Part shown: in pieces, positions 53,860-63,442 of the stretch
Numbering within the stretch: the first letter of the stretch is position 1
Layout of the letters: each line of letters begins with the position of its first letter
Origin: Paenibacillus aceris
GTDB lineage: Bacteria > Bacillota > Bacilli > Paenibacillales > NBRC-103111
DNA length: 64,000 bases
NCBI RefSeq assembly: GCF_017874035.1
Contig: NZ_JAGGKV010000021.1
Span: 1-64,000, forward strand
Direction: 5' to 3'
Program-made: the position numbers and the translations under genes
The notes under the pieces: generated by a model
The model's database searches: none
Seen by the model: only the letters and a program-made list of their open reading frames with translations
What the model was told of the DNA's origin: nothing

Positions 53860-56800
53860 TTGGTTAAAAAGAGTTTCAAACGATGGATATCCGGTGTGAC
53901 CGTAGCGGGTATGATGTTCAGTATGTTGACTCCTATGGCGGCAAATGCGGCGGACAATGAGGCGCAAATCAGCGAGGTCGACTATTCAAAATTATCTAAG
54001 CTGATGATTACAGAGCTTGTCCCGGATACAGCAAATATCAGCAGTTCAGACGCTTATGAATTTATTGAAGTTTATAACAATACGAACAAAACGCTCGACT
54101 TTAAGGACTATAATCTGGTGTATCGATATCCCGGAACGAGTACCATTTGGGCGCCTTATCAGAATGGGAATCCCAACGGGAGCATGAAGATTCCTGCGCA
54201 ATCCTCCATCGTCCTGTGGGTGATGAATACGGATAAAGGGATTAATTTAAACCTGAAAGCAGCAGATTTCAATCAGAACTTCCATACGAATCTGCAAGAA
54301 AATGTGAATCTTTTCCGTGTTGACGGCGGTGGCGGCATGCACAACAGCAGCCCAAGAGATTTGGTCATTCAAGAGAAAGATGGCACGGATATCTCGATTT
54401 CCAGCTACCAAAACGATGATCAAACGAAACCGGAAAAAGGGATTTTCTATCGTTTTCCAGTGGATGGAACGAAGAACATGGTGATGTATGGCTCAGCGAT
54501 CGACGAGAATGCGGCCGCTGCCACCCCAGGGACTATCGACCCTACTCAGGTTCCGCCTGTTCCGCTATACTTCTCTGATCCTCCTGTCATCGGCCACACG
54601 CCGGTTACCCAAGCCGATCAGAAGAACGACTTGATCTTGCAAGCTCAGGTTGCTAACACCGAGCAGAATGAAACGGTATCTGCTGCCGTTTACTATCAGT
54701 TGGCATCGCAAACGAGCTATGAATCCGTACCTATGACAGTGACGGGCAGCAACCAATATCAAGCTGTCATTTCTAAGGACAAGCTGAGCGAAAGTCAGCT
54801 GAATTACTACATTCAAGCGAATGACGGTTTCAGCACAGTGAGATCGAACGTTTACAACGTAAATATTACGCTCGATCAATCCGACTATTCGAAAGTTCCA
54901 CCGCTTATGGTGACCGAAATAGTCCCGGATTCCACGAATGTGGGCTCGGCGGACGGTTATGAGTTCATTGAAGTTTATAACAATACGGATCAACCCGTTA
55001 ATTTCAAGGACTATAAAGTCGTCTACCGTTACACGGATTCGGGTCCAGATGCAGACGTTCCATGGCCTGCGGACAAAGAAGACATGATGATTCCTTCGAA
55101 AGGCACGCTCGTCTTCTGGATCATCAACAACCAAAATGGGAACTCGACAGCAGCTGACTTCAATGCCAACTACGGCACGAACCTTGTAGAAGGCACTAAC
55201 CTTGTACGCGTGCACAGCGATGGGATGGCGAACGGCTCTAACCGTGGTCTCGTGATTGCTACGAATACAGGCATCGAGCTTTCTACAGCTTATTACATCA
55301 ACGGCGATTCAAAAGCCAATAAAGGGATTTTATATAAATATCCGACTGACGGCAGCAAAACGATGATCAAATACAGCTCAACCGTTGCAGCAGCAACACC
55401 GGGTTCCGTAGATCAGGTTCAAGTGCCGCCACAGACTGTGAAGGTCACTCCGGATACGCTTAAGCCTACGCTCAAGGATTTGACTAAAGAGAGTACGATT
55501 GATCAAGCCTTAGATCTCGAAATTATCGGAGAGGCCAAGGACGAAACATCGCTCAAAACGGTAGCCCTCTATTATAAAACGGATAAGCAGTCCCAATACA
55601 ACAAGAGGTACTTGAAAGAAAGTTTTGCGGATACATTGTACCATTATATGATTTATTCGCCTGAACTTATCGGAAACTCTTACGTGGACTATTATTTCAC
55701 AGCTTCCGACGGCACGAATGAGACCGTCACACAGACGAAGCGTGTTCAAATTCAAGGTGGCTCGGACCATTCCAGCCTGCGCTTGAATGTGAAAGACGGT
55801 GACGTCGTTTCGCAAACGAAAGTGTTGAAAGGTACAGGCGAGGGCGTTAATCCGGACAGTCTGAAACTTGCCATCGACGGCAGCGAGCTAACGCAGTCGA
55901 CTTATCATGCCGTAGAGCATGATGCCTTCTTCGCTTTTGAAGTGATGGGCGTGAACTACTATTTCAAAAACGGCATTACCCAAGGGCAGGAAATTCTGTC
56001 GATTTTCCAAGACCCAATTAATAGCTATAAAACACTATCCATTCCACTAAAAGCCGAGCGGCTTAAAGTAGGCAGCAACGCGTTCCAGATTCGTGCTGGT
56101 TCCAAGGCTTCACCTTTCGACGATCGTCCGGAAGAGAACAAAGATAATTTTGAAGTGAAGAACGTTCGTCTCGTGTTTGCCGACGGTACGGTCGTGTATG
56201 ACGCGAAATATAGCGATCCTAACAAGGTGATCAAAATCGGGGATTCCTCCGGTCTGTCGCCGGTGATCGATTTCAACTTCGTCATTCCATCCACTCAGCT
56301 GGCTTCCAAAGCCTATGCTTGGAACACGGCCTTAACGAGTGACGGCAATCATCAGGTTACAGTAAGCAATACCACATATGGTACGATTACTTCCAATGTG
56401 CAGGTGGATAATACAGCTCCAGTTGTGCAGTCTTCTATTGAAGAAGGTAAAATGTACCGCGGCAGCTTCACGATCGATGCGAACGTAACAGATGCATTGG
56501 CTGGCGTAGACAAGGTCGAAGCCACGCTGGACGAGCAGCCAATTACGCTGCCAATGGCTACTTCATCCGCACAACTGCCGGGCGGAGCGCATGTTTTCAA
56601 CGTCAAGGCTAAGGATAAAGTTGGTAATGTGAAGGAAGTAACTGTTCATTTCGAAGTGCCTAACGAGGCACCGGATATGCCTGAGCTGATTGCTCCTAGT
56701 CAAGGCACGAGCGATGTGGAACCGAACGCTTCCTTAAGTGTGAAAGTTACCGATCCGATGAACGACGACTTGAAAGTTACGTTCAATCAAGGCTTCAAAT

Positions 56801-59800
56801 ACGATGCAAGCACACAGGGAACGTTCACCGGCTATCGCGGCGCAGCGGATACAGAACCTCCGAAGCAGGAGAAGCCTGCAAGTGAGGCGGCCATGACCCC
56901 TGAAGATTATAGTAAAATTAGCGGCGTTGACGGCAGCTATCTTACCGATGATGCTGTCGAGAAGTTCCCTTATCAACGTTTTGAGATTGCATTAGATCCT
57001 GCGATTCAAAGCACAGACGAAGTCGTCATTGACTGGAAAGGGAAGTCCCTGGAGGGCCGCAAAGTCTCATTGTACGCCTGGAGTCCAAGCAAGCTGGAGT
57101 GGATCGCTCTGAAAACCGTTATCGCGGGCCGCGAGGACTTTGAGCTGAAAGCGAACGTTCAAGCCGGCGATTATGCCAATAACGGGAAAATTCAAGTGAT
57201 GGTGCAGGACGAAATTGCCGTCACACAGGATCAAGCAGCTGGTAGCGACTATGATTTCTCCTTCGTGTGGATGTCCGATACCCAGTACTATTCCAAGAGC
57301 TATCCTTACATCTATCAGAAAATAGTAAAATGGATCTCCGACCACAAAGAAGACAACAAAATCAAATACGTCATTCATACCGGCGACATCGTCGATAATG
57401 CCGATCAAGAGTACCAATGGATTGAAGCCGATAAGGATATGAAAGTTTTGGAAACGGCAGGAATCCCTTACGGAGTGCTTGCAGGTAACCATGACGTAGG
57501 CCACCAAGACAATGATTACAGTTATTACAGCAAGTGGTTTGGCGAGGATCGTTTCAAAAGCCAGCCGACCTACGGCGAATCTTATGATAACAACCGCGGC
57601 CATTATGATTTGGTTTCCTCGAACGGTAACGATTTTATCGTCGTTTACATGGGCTGGGGTTATGGAGACAAAGAGATTGATTGGATCAACGAAGTGTTGA
57701 AAAAGTATCCGAACCGCAAAGCGATTCTGAACTTCCATGAATTCATGCTCGTTTCCAATAACCGCGCTCCGATGGCGGAGAAAGTATTTGAGCGTGTTAT
57801 CAAGCCTAACAAGAACGTCATTGCCGCTCTTTCCGGTCATTATCATGATGCTGAGCTGAAAGTCGATCCGATCGACGATAACGGCGATGGCGTGCCGGAC
57901 CGCAATGTGTATCAAATGCTAGCCGACTACCAGGGTGCGCCGGAAGGCGGACTTGGGTATATCCGATTGATGCAGTTCGATTTGGCGCATGGCAAAATCA
58001 ACATGAAGACTTATTCGCCTCATTTGGACGATTACAACTTCTATGAACCGGATGAACATCCTGGGAAAGACGAGTTCAGTTTGGATCTGAATCTGGATGC
58101 CGTGACCAAACGTGTAGCTACAGATTATATCGGTGTGAACGTGTATACGAACAAAACGATTGGAAGCGCAGCGAGTGTGAAAAGCGGGGAAAATGCCTCG
58201 GTAACGTGGCCGAACCTTGCTCAGAATACGACCTATCAGTGGTATGCTGTCGCAGAGGATGCGTACGGCGGTTTGAGACAGTCGGATATCTGGAAGTTTA
58301 CGACCAAAACGGCGACGACTGTTCCGTCCGATTCGGTTAATGATTTGAGCGGACTTAGTCTAAGCAGTGGAGCTCTCAACGAGCAGTTCGCGGCATCAAG
58401 AACGAATTACACACAATCGGTTGCGAATAACGTTGAAAGCGTGAAGGTTACTCCGACAGCAGCTGGTGCTGCGGCAACAGTGAAAGTGAATGGCGTGCAA
58501 GTTGCAAGCGGTCAAGAGAGCAGCGCGCTTCCTCTTCAAGTAGGAGAAAACACGATTACCATTGTTGTAACGGCTAAAGACAACACGAGCAAAATCTACA
58601 CCATCGTTGTCACAAGATTAAGTAACAATGCATTGCTAGCCAACATGACGACAGATAAAGGCGTGCTAAGTCCTGCGTTTACTTCTACACAGTCTGATTA
58701 CAATGTAGAAGTAACTAACAGCGTTACAAGTTTAAATCTGAATGTAACCAAAGATGAACCACACCAAAAAGTAACGGTAACCAGTGCGGAGAATGGCTCT
58801 GTTTCCGGCAATGTGTACACTTATACAGCTTCGAATCTGGTTGTTGGTTCTAATCCAATTCATGTTGAAGTTACGGCGCAAGATGGGACGAAGAATTCGT
58901 ACAATCTGACAGTAAAACGCGCAGCTGATACATCATCGGATTCTGACTCGGATTCTGATTCTGGTTCATCTTCACCATCTGTCCCAATCGATACTAAAGT
59001 TACATCGACAGATGGTAAGCTAACACTTCCAGTAGGTAGTACGGGCGAAGTTAGCTACGAAAATGCGGTTACCGTCGCAATTCCGGCGGATGCCTCAGTG
59101 AAAGAATTGAAGTTGACTATTGAGAAGTTGAATGAAACGAAAGACCTTTTGACGAATAATGAGGTTCTAGCGAGTCCGATCTATGAGATCCTCAAAAACT
59201 TCTCCGAGAACTTTAATAAGCCGGTCACCTTGACGTTTACTTTCGATCCGGCAAGCTTGAAGGGCGACCAAAAAGCAGCTGTCTTTTATTATGACGAAGT
59301 GAAGAAGCTGTGGGTGGAAGTAGAGGGTGGCAAGGTCAATGGGAATCGCATCAGTGTAGAGGTCAATCACTTTACGAAGTATGCGGTTATGGCAGCTGGT
59401 TCATCCGTAGTGGAGCCAACCGCGCCGGCCATTACCTTAAGCGACATCAAAGGACACTGGGCAGAAAATAACATTCTTGAATTAGTTAAAGCGGGATCCA
59501 TTAACGGTTACCAAGATGGAACATTTAAACCGGAAAATCGCATCACACGAGCTGAATTCGTTTCAATCGTTGTGAAATACCTGAAATTGAACGAGCAAGG
59601 CAGCAGCAATAAGTTCGCAGATGTAGCGAACCACTGGGCGAAGAATGCGATCGCCACAGCTGCAGCGCAAGGCATTATTACAGGATACACGGATACAACC
59701 TTTGGTCCGGATGATTTCATTACTCGTGAGCAAATGGCGGAAATCATCGTTCGTGCCGCTCATTTGGACAAGGTGGCAGGGAATACGAGCTTCTCCGATA

Positions 59801-59958
59801 ACGCTGCGATTTCTGCTTGGGCACAAGCGGCAGTAGCTACGTTAACCTCCAAAGGGTTCATGAACGGTTATGAGGATGGTACGCTGAAGCCGCAAGGATT
59901 AACAACTCGCGCAGAAGCATCTGCACTCATTCTCAGAACATTGAAAACAGGAAAGTAG
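53860..59958 (+). CDS. Giant S-layer-anchored exoprotein: two lamin-tail domains, metallophosphoesterase, cadherin-like domains, three SLH
   Basis: Secreted protein of 2032 residues. Signal peptide to about 31 (ANAADN). Two lamin-tail-like domains begin near 47 (LMITELVPDT) and 347 (LMVTEIVPDS). A calcineurin-type metallophosphoesterase spans about 1130-1400 with FVWMSDTQYY, HTGDIVDN near 1172, AGNHDVG near 1208 and GHYHDAE near 1326, all metal ligands present. Two cadherin-like beta-sandwich repeats start near 1495 and 1590, a Ser/Asp-rich linker lies near 1690, and three SLH domains (about 1861, 1921, 1977) bind it to the cell wall. Probably an extracellular phosphatase, phosphodiesterase or nuclease. 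Start TTG 53860 with GAGGGG upstream. Confidence 0.93.
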   Translation: MVKKSFKRWISGVTVAGMMFSMLTPMAANAADNEAQISEVDYSKLSKLMITELVPDTANISSSDAYEFIEVYNNTNKTLDFKDYNLVYRYPGTSTIWAPYQNGNPNGSMKIPAQSSIVLWVMNTDKGINLNLKAADFNQNFHTNLQENVNLFRVDGGGGMHNSSPRDLVIQEKDGTDISISSYQNDDQTKPEKGIFYRFPVDGTKNMVMYGSAIDENAAAATPGTIDPTQVPPVPLYFSDPPVIGHTPVTQADQKNDLILQAQVANTEQNETVSAAVYYQLASQTSYESVPMTVTGSNQYQAVISKDKLSESQLNYYIQANDGFSTVRSNVYNVNITLDQSDYSKVPPLMVTEIVPDSTNVGSADGYEFIEVYNNTDQPVNFKDYKVVYRYTDSGPDADVPWPADKEDMMIPSKGTLVFWIINNQNGNSTAADFNANYGTNLVEGTNLVRVHSDGMANGSNRGLVIATNTGIELSTAYYINGDSKANKGILYKYPTDGSKTMIKYSSTVAAATPGSVDQVQVPPQTVKVTPDTLKPTLKDLTKESTIDQALDLEIIGEAKDETSLKTVALYYKTDKQSQYNKRYLKESFADTLYHYMIYSPELIGNSYVDYYFTASDGTNETVTQTKRVQIQGGSDHSSLRLNVKDGDVVSQTKVLKGTGEGVNPDSLKLAIDGSELTQSTYHAVEHDAFFAFEVMGVNYYFKNGITQGQEILSIFQDPINSYKTLSIPLKAERLKVGSNAFQIRAGSKASPFDDRPEENKDNFEVKNVRLVFADGTVVYDAKYSDPNKVIKIGDSSGLSPVIDFNFVIPSTQLASKAYAWNTALTSDGNHQVTVSNTTYGTITSNVQVDNTAPVVQSSIEEGKMYRGSFTIDANVTDALAGVDKVEATLDEQPITLPMATSSAQLPGGAHVFNVKAKDKVGNVKEVTVHFEVPNEAPDMPELIAPSQGTSDVEPNASLSVKVTDPMNDDLKVTFNQGFKYDASTQGTFTGYRGAADTEPPKQEKPASEAAMTPEDYSKISGVDGSYLTDDAVEKFPYQRFEIALDPAIQSTDEVVIDWKGKSLEGRKVSLYAWSPSKLEWIALKTVIAGREDFELKANVQAGDYANNGKIQVMVQDEIAVTQDQAAGSDYDFSFVWMSDTQYYSKSYPYIYQKIVKWISDHKEDNKIKYVIHTGDIVDNADQEYQWIEADKDMKVLETAGIPYGVLAGNHDVGHQDNDYSYYSKWFGEDRFKSQPTYGESYDNNRGHYDLVSSNGNDFIVVYMGWGYGDKEIDWINEVLKKYPNRKAILNFHEFMLVSNNRAPMAEKVFERVIKPNKNVIAALSGHYHDAELKVDPIDDNGDGVPDRNVYQMLADYQGAPEGGLGYIRLMQFDLAHGKINMKTYSPHLDDYNFYEPDEHPGKDEFSLDLNLDAVTKRVATDYIGVNVYTNKTIGSAASVKSGENASVTWPNLAQNTTYQWYAVAEDAYGGLRQSDIWKFTTKTATTVPSDSVNDLSGLSLSSGALNEQFAASRTNYTQSVANNVESVKVTPTAAGAAATVKVNGVQVASGQESSALPLQVGENTITIVVTAKDNTSKIYTIVVTRLSNNALLANMTTDKGVLSPAFTSTQSDYNVEVTNSVTSLNLNVTKDEPHQKVTVTSAENGSVSGNVYTYTASNLVVGSNPIHVEVTAQDGTKNSYNLTVKRAADTSSDSDSDSDSGSSSPSVPIDTKVTSTDGKLTLPVGSTGEVSYENAVTVAIPADASVKELKLTIEKLNETKDLLTNNEVLASPIYEILKNFSENFNKPVTLTFTFDPASLKGDQKAAVFYYDEVKKLWVEVEGGKVNGNRISVEVNHFTKYAVMAAGSSVVEPTAPAITLSDIKGHWAENNILELVKAGSINGYQDGTFKPENRITRAEFVSIVVKYLKLNEQGSSNKFADVANHWAKNAIATAAAQGIITGYTDTTFGPDDFITREQMAEIIVRAAHLDKVAGNTSFSDNAAISAWAQAAVATLTSKGFMNGYEDGTLKPQGLTTRAEASALILRTLKTGK

Positions 59959-59965
59959 AAATGAA

Positions 59966-60003
59966 AAGGGCTCCTTCGTCTGAAAAGACGGGGAGCCTTT
60001 TTG
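59966..60003 (+). terminator. Intrinsic terminator after the SLH protein gene
   Basis: GGGCTCC...CGTCT and AGACGGGGAGCC form a stem with a small internal mismatch around a GAAA loop, then five T. Confidence 0.9.
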
Positions 60004-60033
60004 TGTTCACAGGGTCTCGTGGGCAGGTGAAGA

Positions 60034-60214
60034 GGAACTACAGGGCGCTATTTTGCCCAAAACAGCCCTTTTAGCGAGGGAGGGGGAACTGTGTTCCGCT
60101 ATTTAACCATTCTGGACAGATTGTTGGAAGGGAGGAGGTGAAGTAAGACCCTGTAGCTCCCCTTCATCATCTAAAACTCAAGATTTTCCCTAAATAAGGG
60201 AATGGAGTTCCCTT
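60034..60214. repeat. Copy C of the approximately 180-bp intergenic repeat
   Basis: Forward arms at 60034-60053 (GGAACTACAGGGCGCTATTT) and 60084-60104 (GGGAACTGTGTTCCGCTATT...), inverted arms at 60141-60160 (AAGTAAGACCCTGTAGCTCC) and 60192-60214 (AAATAAGGGAATGGAGTTCC...). The first arm is nearly identical to the first arm of copy A. Confidence 0.85.
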
Positions 60215-60224
60215 ATTAATAAGA

Positions 60225-60932
60225 CTACCTGCGTTTGCGCTTGGCTGTTCCGGATTTGGTGCCGCCTTTGCGTCTTTGGGCAGTCCCGGATTTTTTACGG
60301 CGTTTGCGTTTCGGTTTGAACACTTCAACCGAATCTTCCGAGGCGACCTTGCCTTTGCCAAGAGCGTTAAAGATCGTTTTCACCATCGGTGCCATTTGCT
60401 GAAAGCTGGACATGAACTTCTGAACCTTGCCCATCGTGCCGAGGATGCCGTCGATGCCGCCCATCCGCTCAACGAAGCCGGAGATTTGCTTCATATTGAG
60501 ACCGCTCAGCGGGTTAGAGCTCCCGCCGCCTGCCGCAGCTCCGCCTCCTCCTCCGAGAAGGTTGCTGAGGAAATTGCCGCCACCGCCACCTCCGCCGGCA
60601 TTGCCGCCGCCGCCAAAAAATCCGCCACCGCCACCACTGGGGTTACCGCCGCCAAAAAGCCCGCCACCGCCACCAGGGTTACCGCCACCAAAAAATCCTC
60701 CGCCGGCATTCCCGCCGCCTCCGAAAAGATCGCCGCCTCCTTGGAAAGGAGTAGGGAGACCTCCGCCTTGTGCGAAATCCGAGAACGGATTGCCGCCACC
60801 TAAGCCGGGATACTGACCGAATGCGCGATCATCACCAATTTGCGGGGGTAAAGTTGTGATACTTCTTGTATGCACATTAGGACGATTACCGCCGTTACCA
60901 CCATTACCAATGAGTTGTCTTGAGTTAGTCAC
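60225..60932 (-). CDS. Glycine-rich, basic-tailed protein (YqfQ/VrrA-like)
   Basis: Protein of 235 residues. The first 45 residues are Asn/Gly-rich, then a low-complexity block of about 100 residues of GGG(N/F)(A/P)GG-type repeats (about 45-140). A conserved hydrophobic segment follows (about 145-195: FVERMGGIDGILGTMGKVQK and MAPMVKTIFNALG) that resembles the YqfQ family, and the tail is strongly basic (KPKRKRRKKSG...KRKRR). No signal peptide. Start GTG 60932 with AAGGAT upstream. YqfQ/VrrA proteins of Bacillus have unknown function and variable repeats; a spore or nucleic-acid-binding role is a guess. Confidence 0.8.
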   Translation of the reverse strand: MTNSRQLIGNGGNGGNRPNVHTRSITTLPPQIGDDRAFGQYPGLGGGNPFSDFAQGGGLPTPFQGGGDLFGGGGNAGGGFFGGGNPGGGGGLFGGGNPSGGGGGFFGGGGNAGGGGGGGNFLSNLLGGGGGAAAGGGSSNPLSGLNMKQISGFVERMGGIDGILGTMGKVQKFMSSFQQMAPMVKTIFNALGKGKVASEDSVEVFKPKRKRRKKSGTAQRRKGGTKSGTAKRKRR

Positions 60933-61167
60933 TGGGATTCACGATCCTTTTTATCAGATTTGTCTCCTACAGGATATGTCACTTGCCTATCGTTGGTATG
61001 GACGAATGTCACGGGTCCTAGATATTTGTCACAATTCAGCTCATTAACGCATAGAAATTTTAACGTTTCGCAATCCTAAAGGCAGGATTTAAACTCGCCG
61101 TGTCGAATGATACTCTGGAGCTTACTATGATAAGCTAACATGCCTTTCTACCAGGAGTTGATAACGT

Positions 61168-61458
61168 ATGCAATTAAAAAAATTAAATGATAAAGCTATA
61201 GACCAACTTTTTGAGGCCATACTGACCCTTAAGGATATAGAGGAGTGCTACGTTTTTTTCGACGACTTGTGCACCGTGAATGAAATTCAATCGCTTTCCC
61301 AGCGTCTGGAAGTTGCCCGCATGCTGCGCAAGGGCTGCACGTACAATCAGATCGAAGCGGAAACTGGCGCATCTACAGCTACGATTTCCAGAGTTAAGCG
61401 CTGCTTGAATTATGGAAATGATGGCTATGTGCTGACATTAGATCGTTTAGGCCGTTAA
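61168..61458 (+). CDS. yerC: YerC/YecD family TrpR-like DNA-binding protein
   Basis: Small regulator of 96 residues. The TrpR-like fold is shown by ECYVFFDDLCTVNEIQSLSQRLEVARMLRKG and the helix-turn-helix TYNQIEAETGASTATISRVKRCL. The family is widespread in Bacillota; its exact targets are not well established. It has its own terminator directly downstream. The ribosome site is AGGAGT, 6 nt before the ATG. Confidence 0.93.
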   Translation: MQLKKLNDKAIDQLFEAILTLKDIEECYVFFDDLCTVNEIQSLSQRLEVARMLRKGCTYNQIEAETGASTATISRVKRCLNYGNDGYVLTLDRLGR

Positions 61459-61485
61459 TTATTTGTGTTCTAAAAGAGTTCAATG

Positions 61486-61518
61486 ATCCTGCATTACGAT
61501 GCGTAATGCGGGATTTTT
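61486..61518 (+). terminator. Intrinsic terminator after yerC
   Basis: ATCCTGCATTACG (61486-61498) and CGTAATGCGGGAT (61502-61514) pair with one G-T around a 3-nt loop, followed by T run. Confidence 0.9.
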
Positions 61519-61606
61519 CGTGTTTATTGAAGGCTCAATTGACATGTGAGAACACATTCGTTAGCATAGGGTTGTAGGCATGGTTAGAACGGGTGGGGAA
61601 AACATA

Positions 61607-62419
61607 ATGAGTAAGGTTGGTGTCCTGGTCATAAGCCATGGATCTAGGGATAAAGGCTGGGTGGAGCTGGTCGATGAGGCCGTATCTGCGGTTAGCACGT
61701 CGCCAGATGTTCCTATATATGCCTCCTATCTGGAGCTGGTGGAAGGCCGGTTAATTCAAGACGGTATTTATAGCTTAGAGGCGCAGGGTGTGACCGACAT
61801 CATCGTCGTCCCCTTGTTCGTGTCCTCTGGGAGTACGCATATTGATGAAATCAGCTACGCCTTAGGGGTCATCCCGCAGCCGCTTCTGGAGACGGATATG
61901 GAGCCCTTCGATATCAAGGCGCGCATTCATTTTACATCGCCGATTGATGACGACCCTGTCATTGCTGAAATAATTTATGCGAAAATCAAAGAGCTGTCCA
62001 CTGCGGGGGGCAAGGAAATACTCCTGCTCATCGGGCATGGCAGTGTAGAAAAGGGCTTTCATGAGAAATGGCTCCATGGACTGGAGCAGCTTGCTGCACG
62101 TTTGAAAGCATTAGGTGGCTATGCGGAGGCGGATGTCGCGATGCTTTTGCCGGATCAAGTGCATGCCCAAATGACAGCATGGACGCTTAAGAAGCCTGGT
62201 CATACGGTTATTGTGGCTCCACTTTTTTTGAGTGAAGGTTATTTTACTAGTCAAGTGATCCCTTCCCGTTTGGAGGGATTTGCATATAAATACAATGGAC
62301 GGGCGCTGCTGCCAAGTCCGCTAATTTCCAAATGGATGGAGAAGCAGATCGCTTCCGCAATTCTAGACGGTGAACAGGTGATGAGACATAATGGTCAAAA
62401 GAGCAAGACTGATCTATAA
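61607..62419 (+). CDS. CbiX/SirB family chelatase-like protein
   Basis: Two-domain protein of 270 residues of the sirohydrochlorin chelatase family. Both halves have the HG motif of the metal-binding His: VISHGSRDKG near residue 10 and LIGHGSVEKGFH near 143. Such enzymes insert cobalt or iron into sirohydrochlorin. No other tetrapyrrole gene is nearby, so the substrate is uncertain. ATG 61607 is chosen because GGGGAAA precedes it; ATG 61580 has none. It overlaps the next gene by 29 nt. Confidence 0.85.
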   Translation: MSKVGVLVISHGSRDKGWVELVDEAVSAVSTSPDVPIYASYLELVEGRLIQDGIYSLEAQGVTDIIVVPLFVSSGSTHIDEISYALGVIPQPLLETDMEPFDIKARIHFTSPIDDDPVIAEIIYAKIKELSTAGGKEILLLIGHGSVEKGFHEKWLHGLEQLAARLKALGGYAEADVAMLLPDQVHAQMTAWTLKKPGHTVIVAPLFLSEGYFTSQVIPSRLEGFAYKYNGRALLPSPLISKWMEKQIASAILDGEQVMRHNGQKSKTDL

Positions 62420-63374
62420 TCCGACTTCCGGTAGGGAAGAAATGAAAAAGCGCCTGCCGGAAATCCTTCAGCGCCTAGAGCGCGGCGGCTTCGAAACATC
62501 CGCTCACGCGACAATCGGCGAAGGGGATGCCACACTTGCTGCGGCTGAGGCCGTGAAACGTGGCTTTGATCTCATTATCGCCGCAGGCGGAGACGGCACC
62601 TTGTGCGAAGTCGTGAACGGCATGGCCGAAAGAGCGGGACGTCCTCCACTGGGCATTCTGCCGCTGGGGACGACCAACGATTTTGCCCGTGCGCTGGGCA
62701 TCCCCAAAAATCTGGAGCAGGCCTGCGACCTGATCATCCAACAATACACAACCGACATTGATGTAGGCAAAATCAACAACCGCTACTTCATTAATATCGC
62801 CGGCGGCGGCTCGATGACCGAGCTGACGTACGAAGTCCCGAGCAAGCTCAAAACCATGATCGGCCAATTGGCCTATTATATGAAGGGACTCGAAAAGCTG
62901 CCTAGGCTGAAGCCTATCGAGCTGTACGTCAAAGCAGGCGATATGGAATTCCACGATGAAGTCATGATGTTCCTCGTCGGCAACTCCAACTCCGTCGGCG
63001 GCTTCGAGAAGCTGGCTCCGGAAGCGAGCATGAACGATGGGTTGTTCGATGTCCTGATTCTGCGCAAGTGTAACCTTGCGGAGTTCATAAGAGTAGTCAC
63101 ACTCGCGTTGCGCGGGGAGCATCTAAGTGACCCGAATCTGATATATTTTCAGACAAATCATATCGAGATTAATTCGCCGGACTACGTCCAGTTGAACTTG
63201 GATGGGGAATTCGGGGGTACGCTGCCTTGTGTCATGACGAATTTGAAGAGTCATCTCCAGATCATCGTCGATCAGTCCGGTCAGTCGATTTATAAAAAGA
63301 AGCTGATTGAGACGTTGACGACGCCGTTTCATTTGAAGGAGCGGCAAGGGGACGAGGAGCAAGAGTGGCAGTAG
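62391..63374 (+). CDS. dagK: Diacylglycerol/lipid kinase family protein (DagK/YegS type)
   Basis: Soluble lipid kinase of 327 residues that phosphorylates diacylglycerol (or undecaprenol-like or related lipids), recycling lipid from teichoic acid synthesis. The nucleotide-binding signature YNPTSGREEM near residue 9, AAGGDGTLCEVVNGM near 65 and LGTTNDFARALGIP near 92 are diagnostic; the structural and catalytic Asp region NDGLFDVLI is near 218. In Bacillota dagK is often next to rlmD, as here. Starts within the cbiX-like gene. Confidence 0.92.
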   Translation: MVKRARLIYNPTSGREEMKKRLPEILQRLERGGFETSAHATIGEGDATLAAAEAVKRGFDLIIAAGGDGTLCEVVNGMAERAGRPPLGILPLGTTNDFARALGIPKNLEQACDLIIQQYTTDIDVGKINNRYFINIAGGGSMTELTYEVPSKLKTMIGQLAYYMKGLEKLPRLKPIELYVKAGDMEFHDEVMMFLVGNSNSVGGFEKLAPEASMNDGLFDVLILRKCNLAEFIRVVTLALRGEHLSDPNLIYFQTNHIEINSPDYVQLNLDGEFGGTLPCVMTNLKSHLQIIVDQSGQSIYKKKLIETLTTPFHLKERQGDEEQEWQ

Positions 63375-63442
63375 TAACCGCATAGGGAATAATGGCGGGG
63401 AATATAGGCAATACAGGGAAAGAAGAGATAAGTGAGGGTACT

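Noticed and set aside
57067-57915. 282-codon minus-strand hydrophobic frame
   Set aside because: Antisense to the phosphoesterase domain of the SLH protein, which has intact catalytic motifs.
60500-60760. Repetitive tract considered as a CRISPR or satellite array
   Set aside because: Irregular short GGX codon repeats in frame with a gene, no spacers or fixed repeat length.
60427-60816. Proline-rich plus-strand frame
   Set aside because: It is the complement of glycine codons in the glycine-rich gene; the minus frame has the conserved YqfQ-like segment and a start site.
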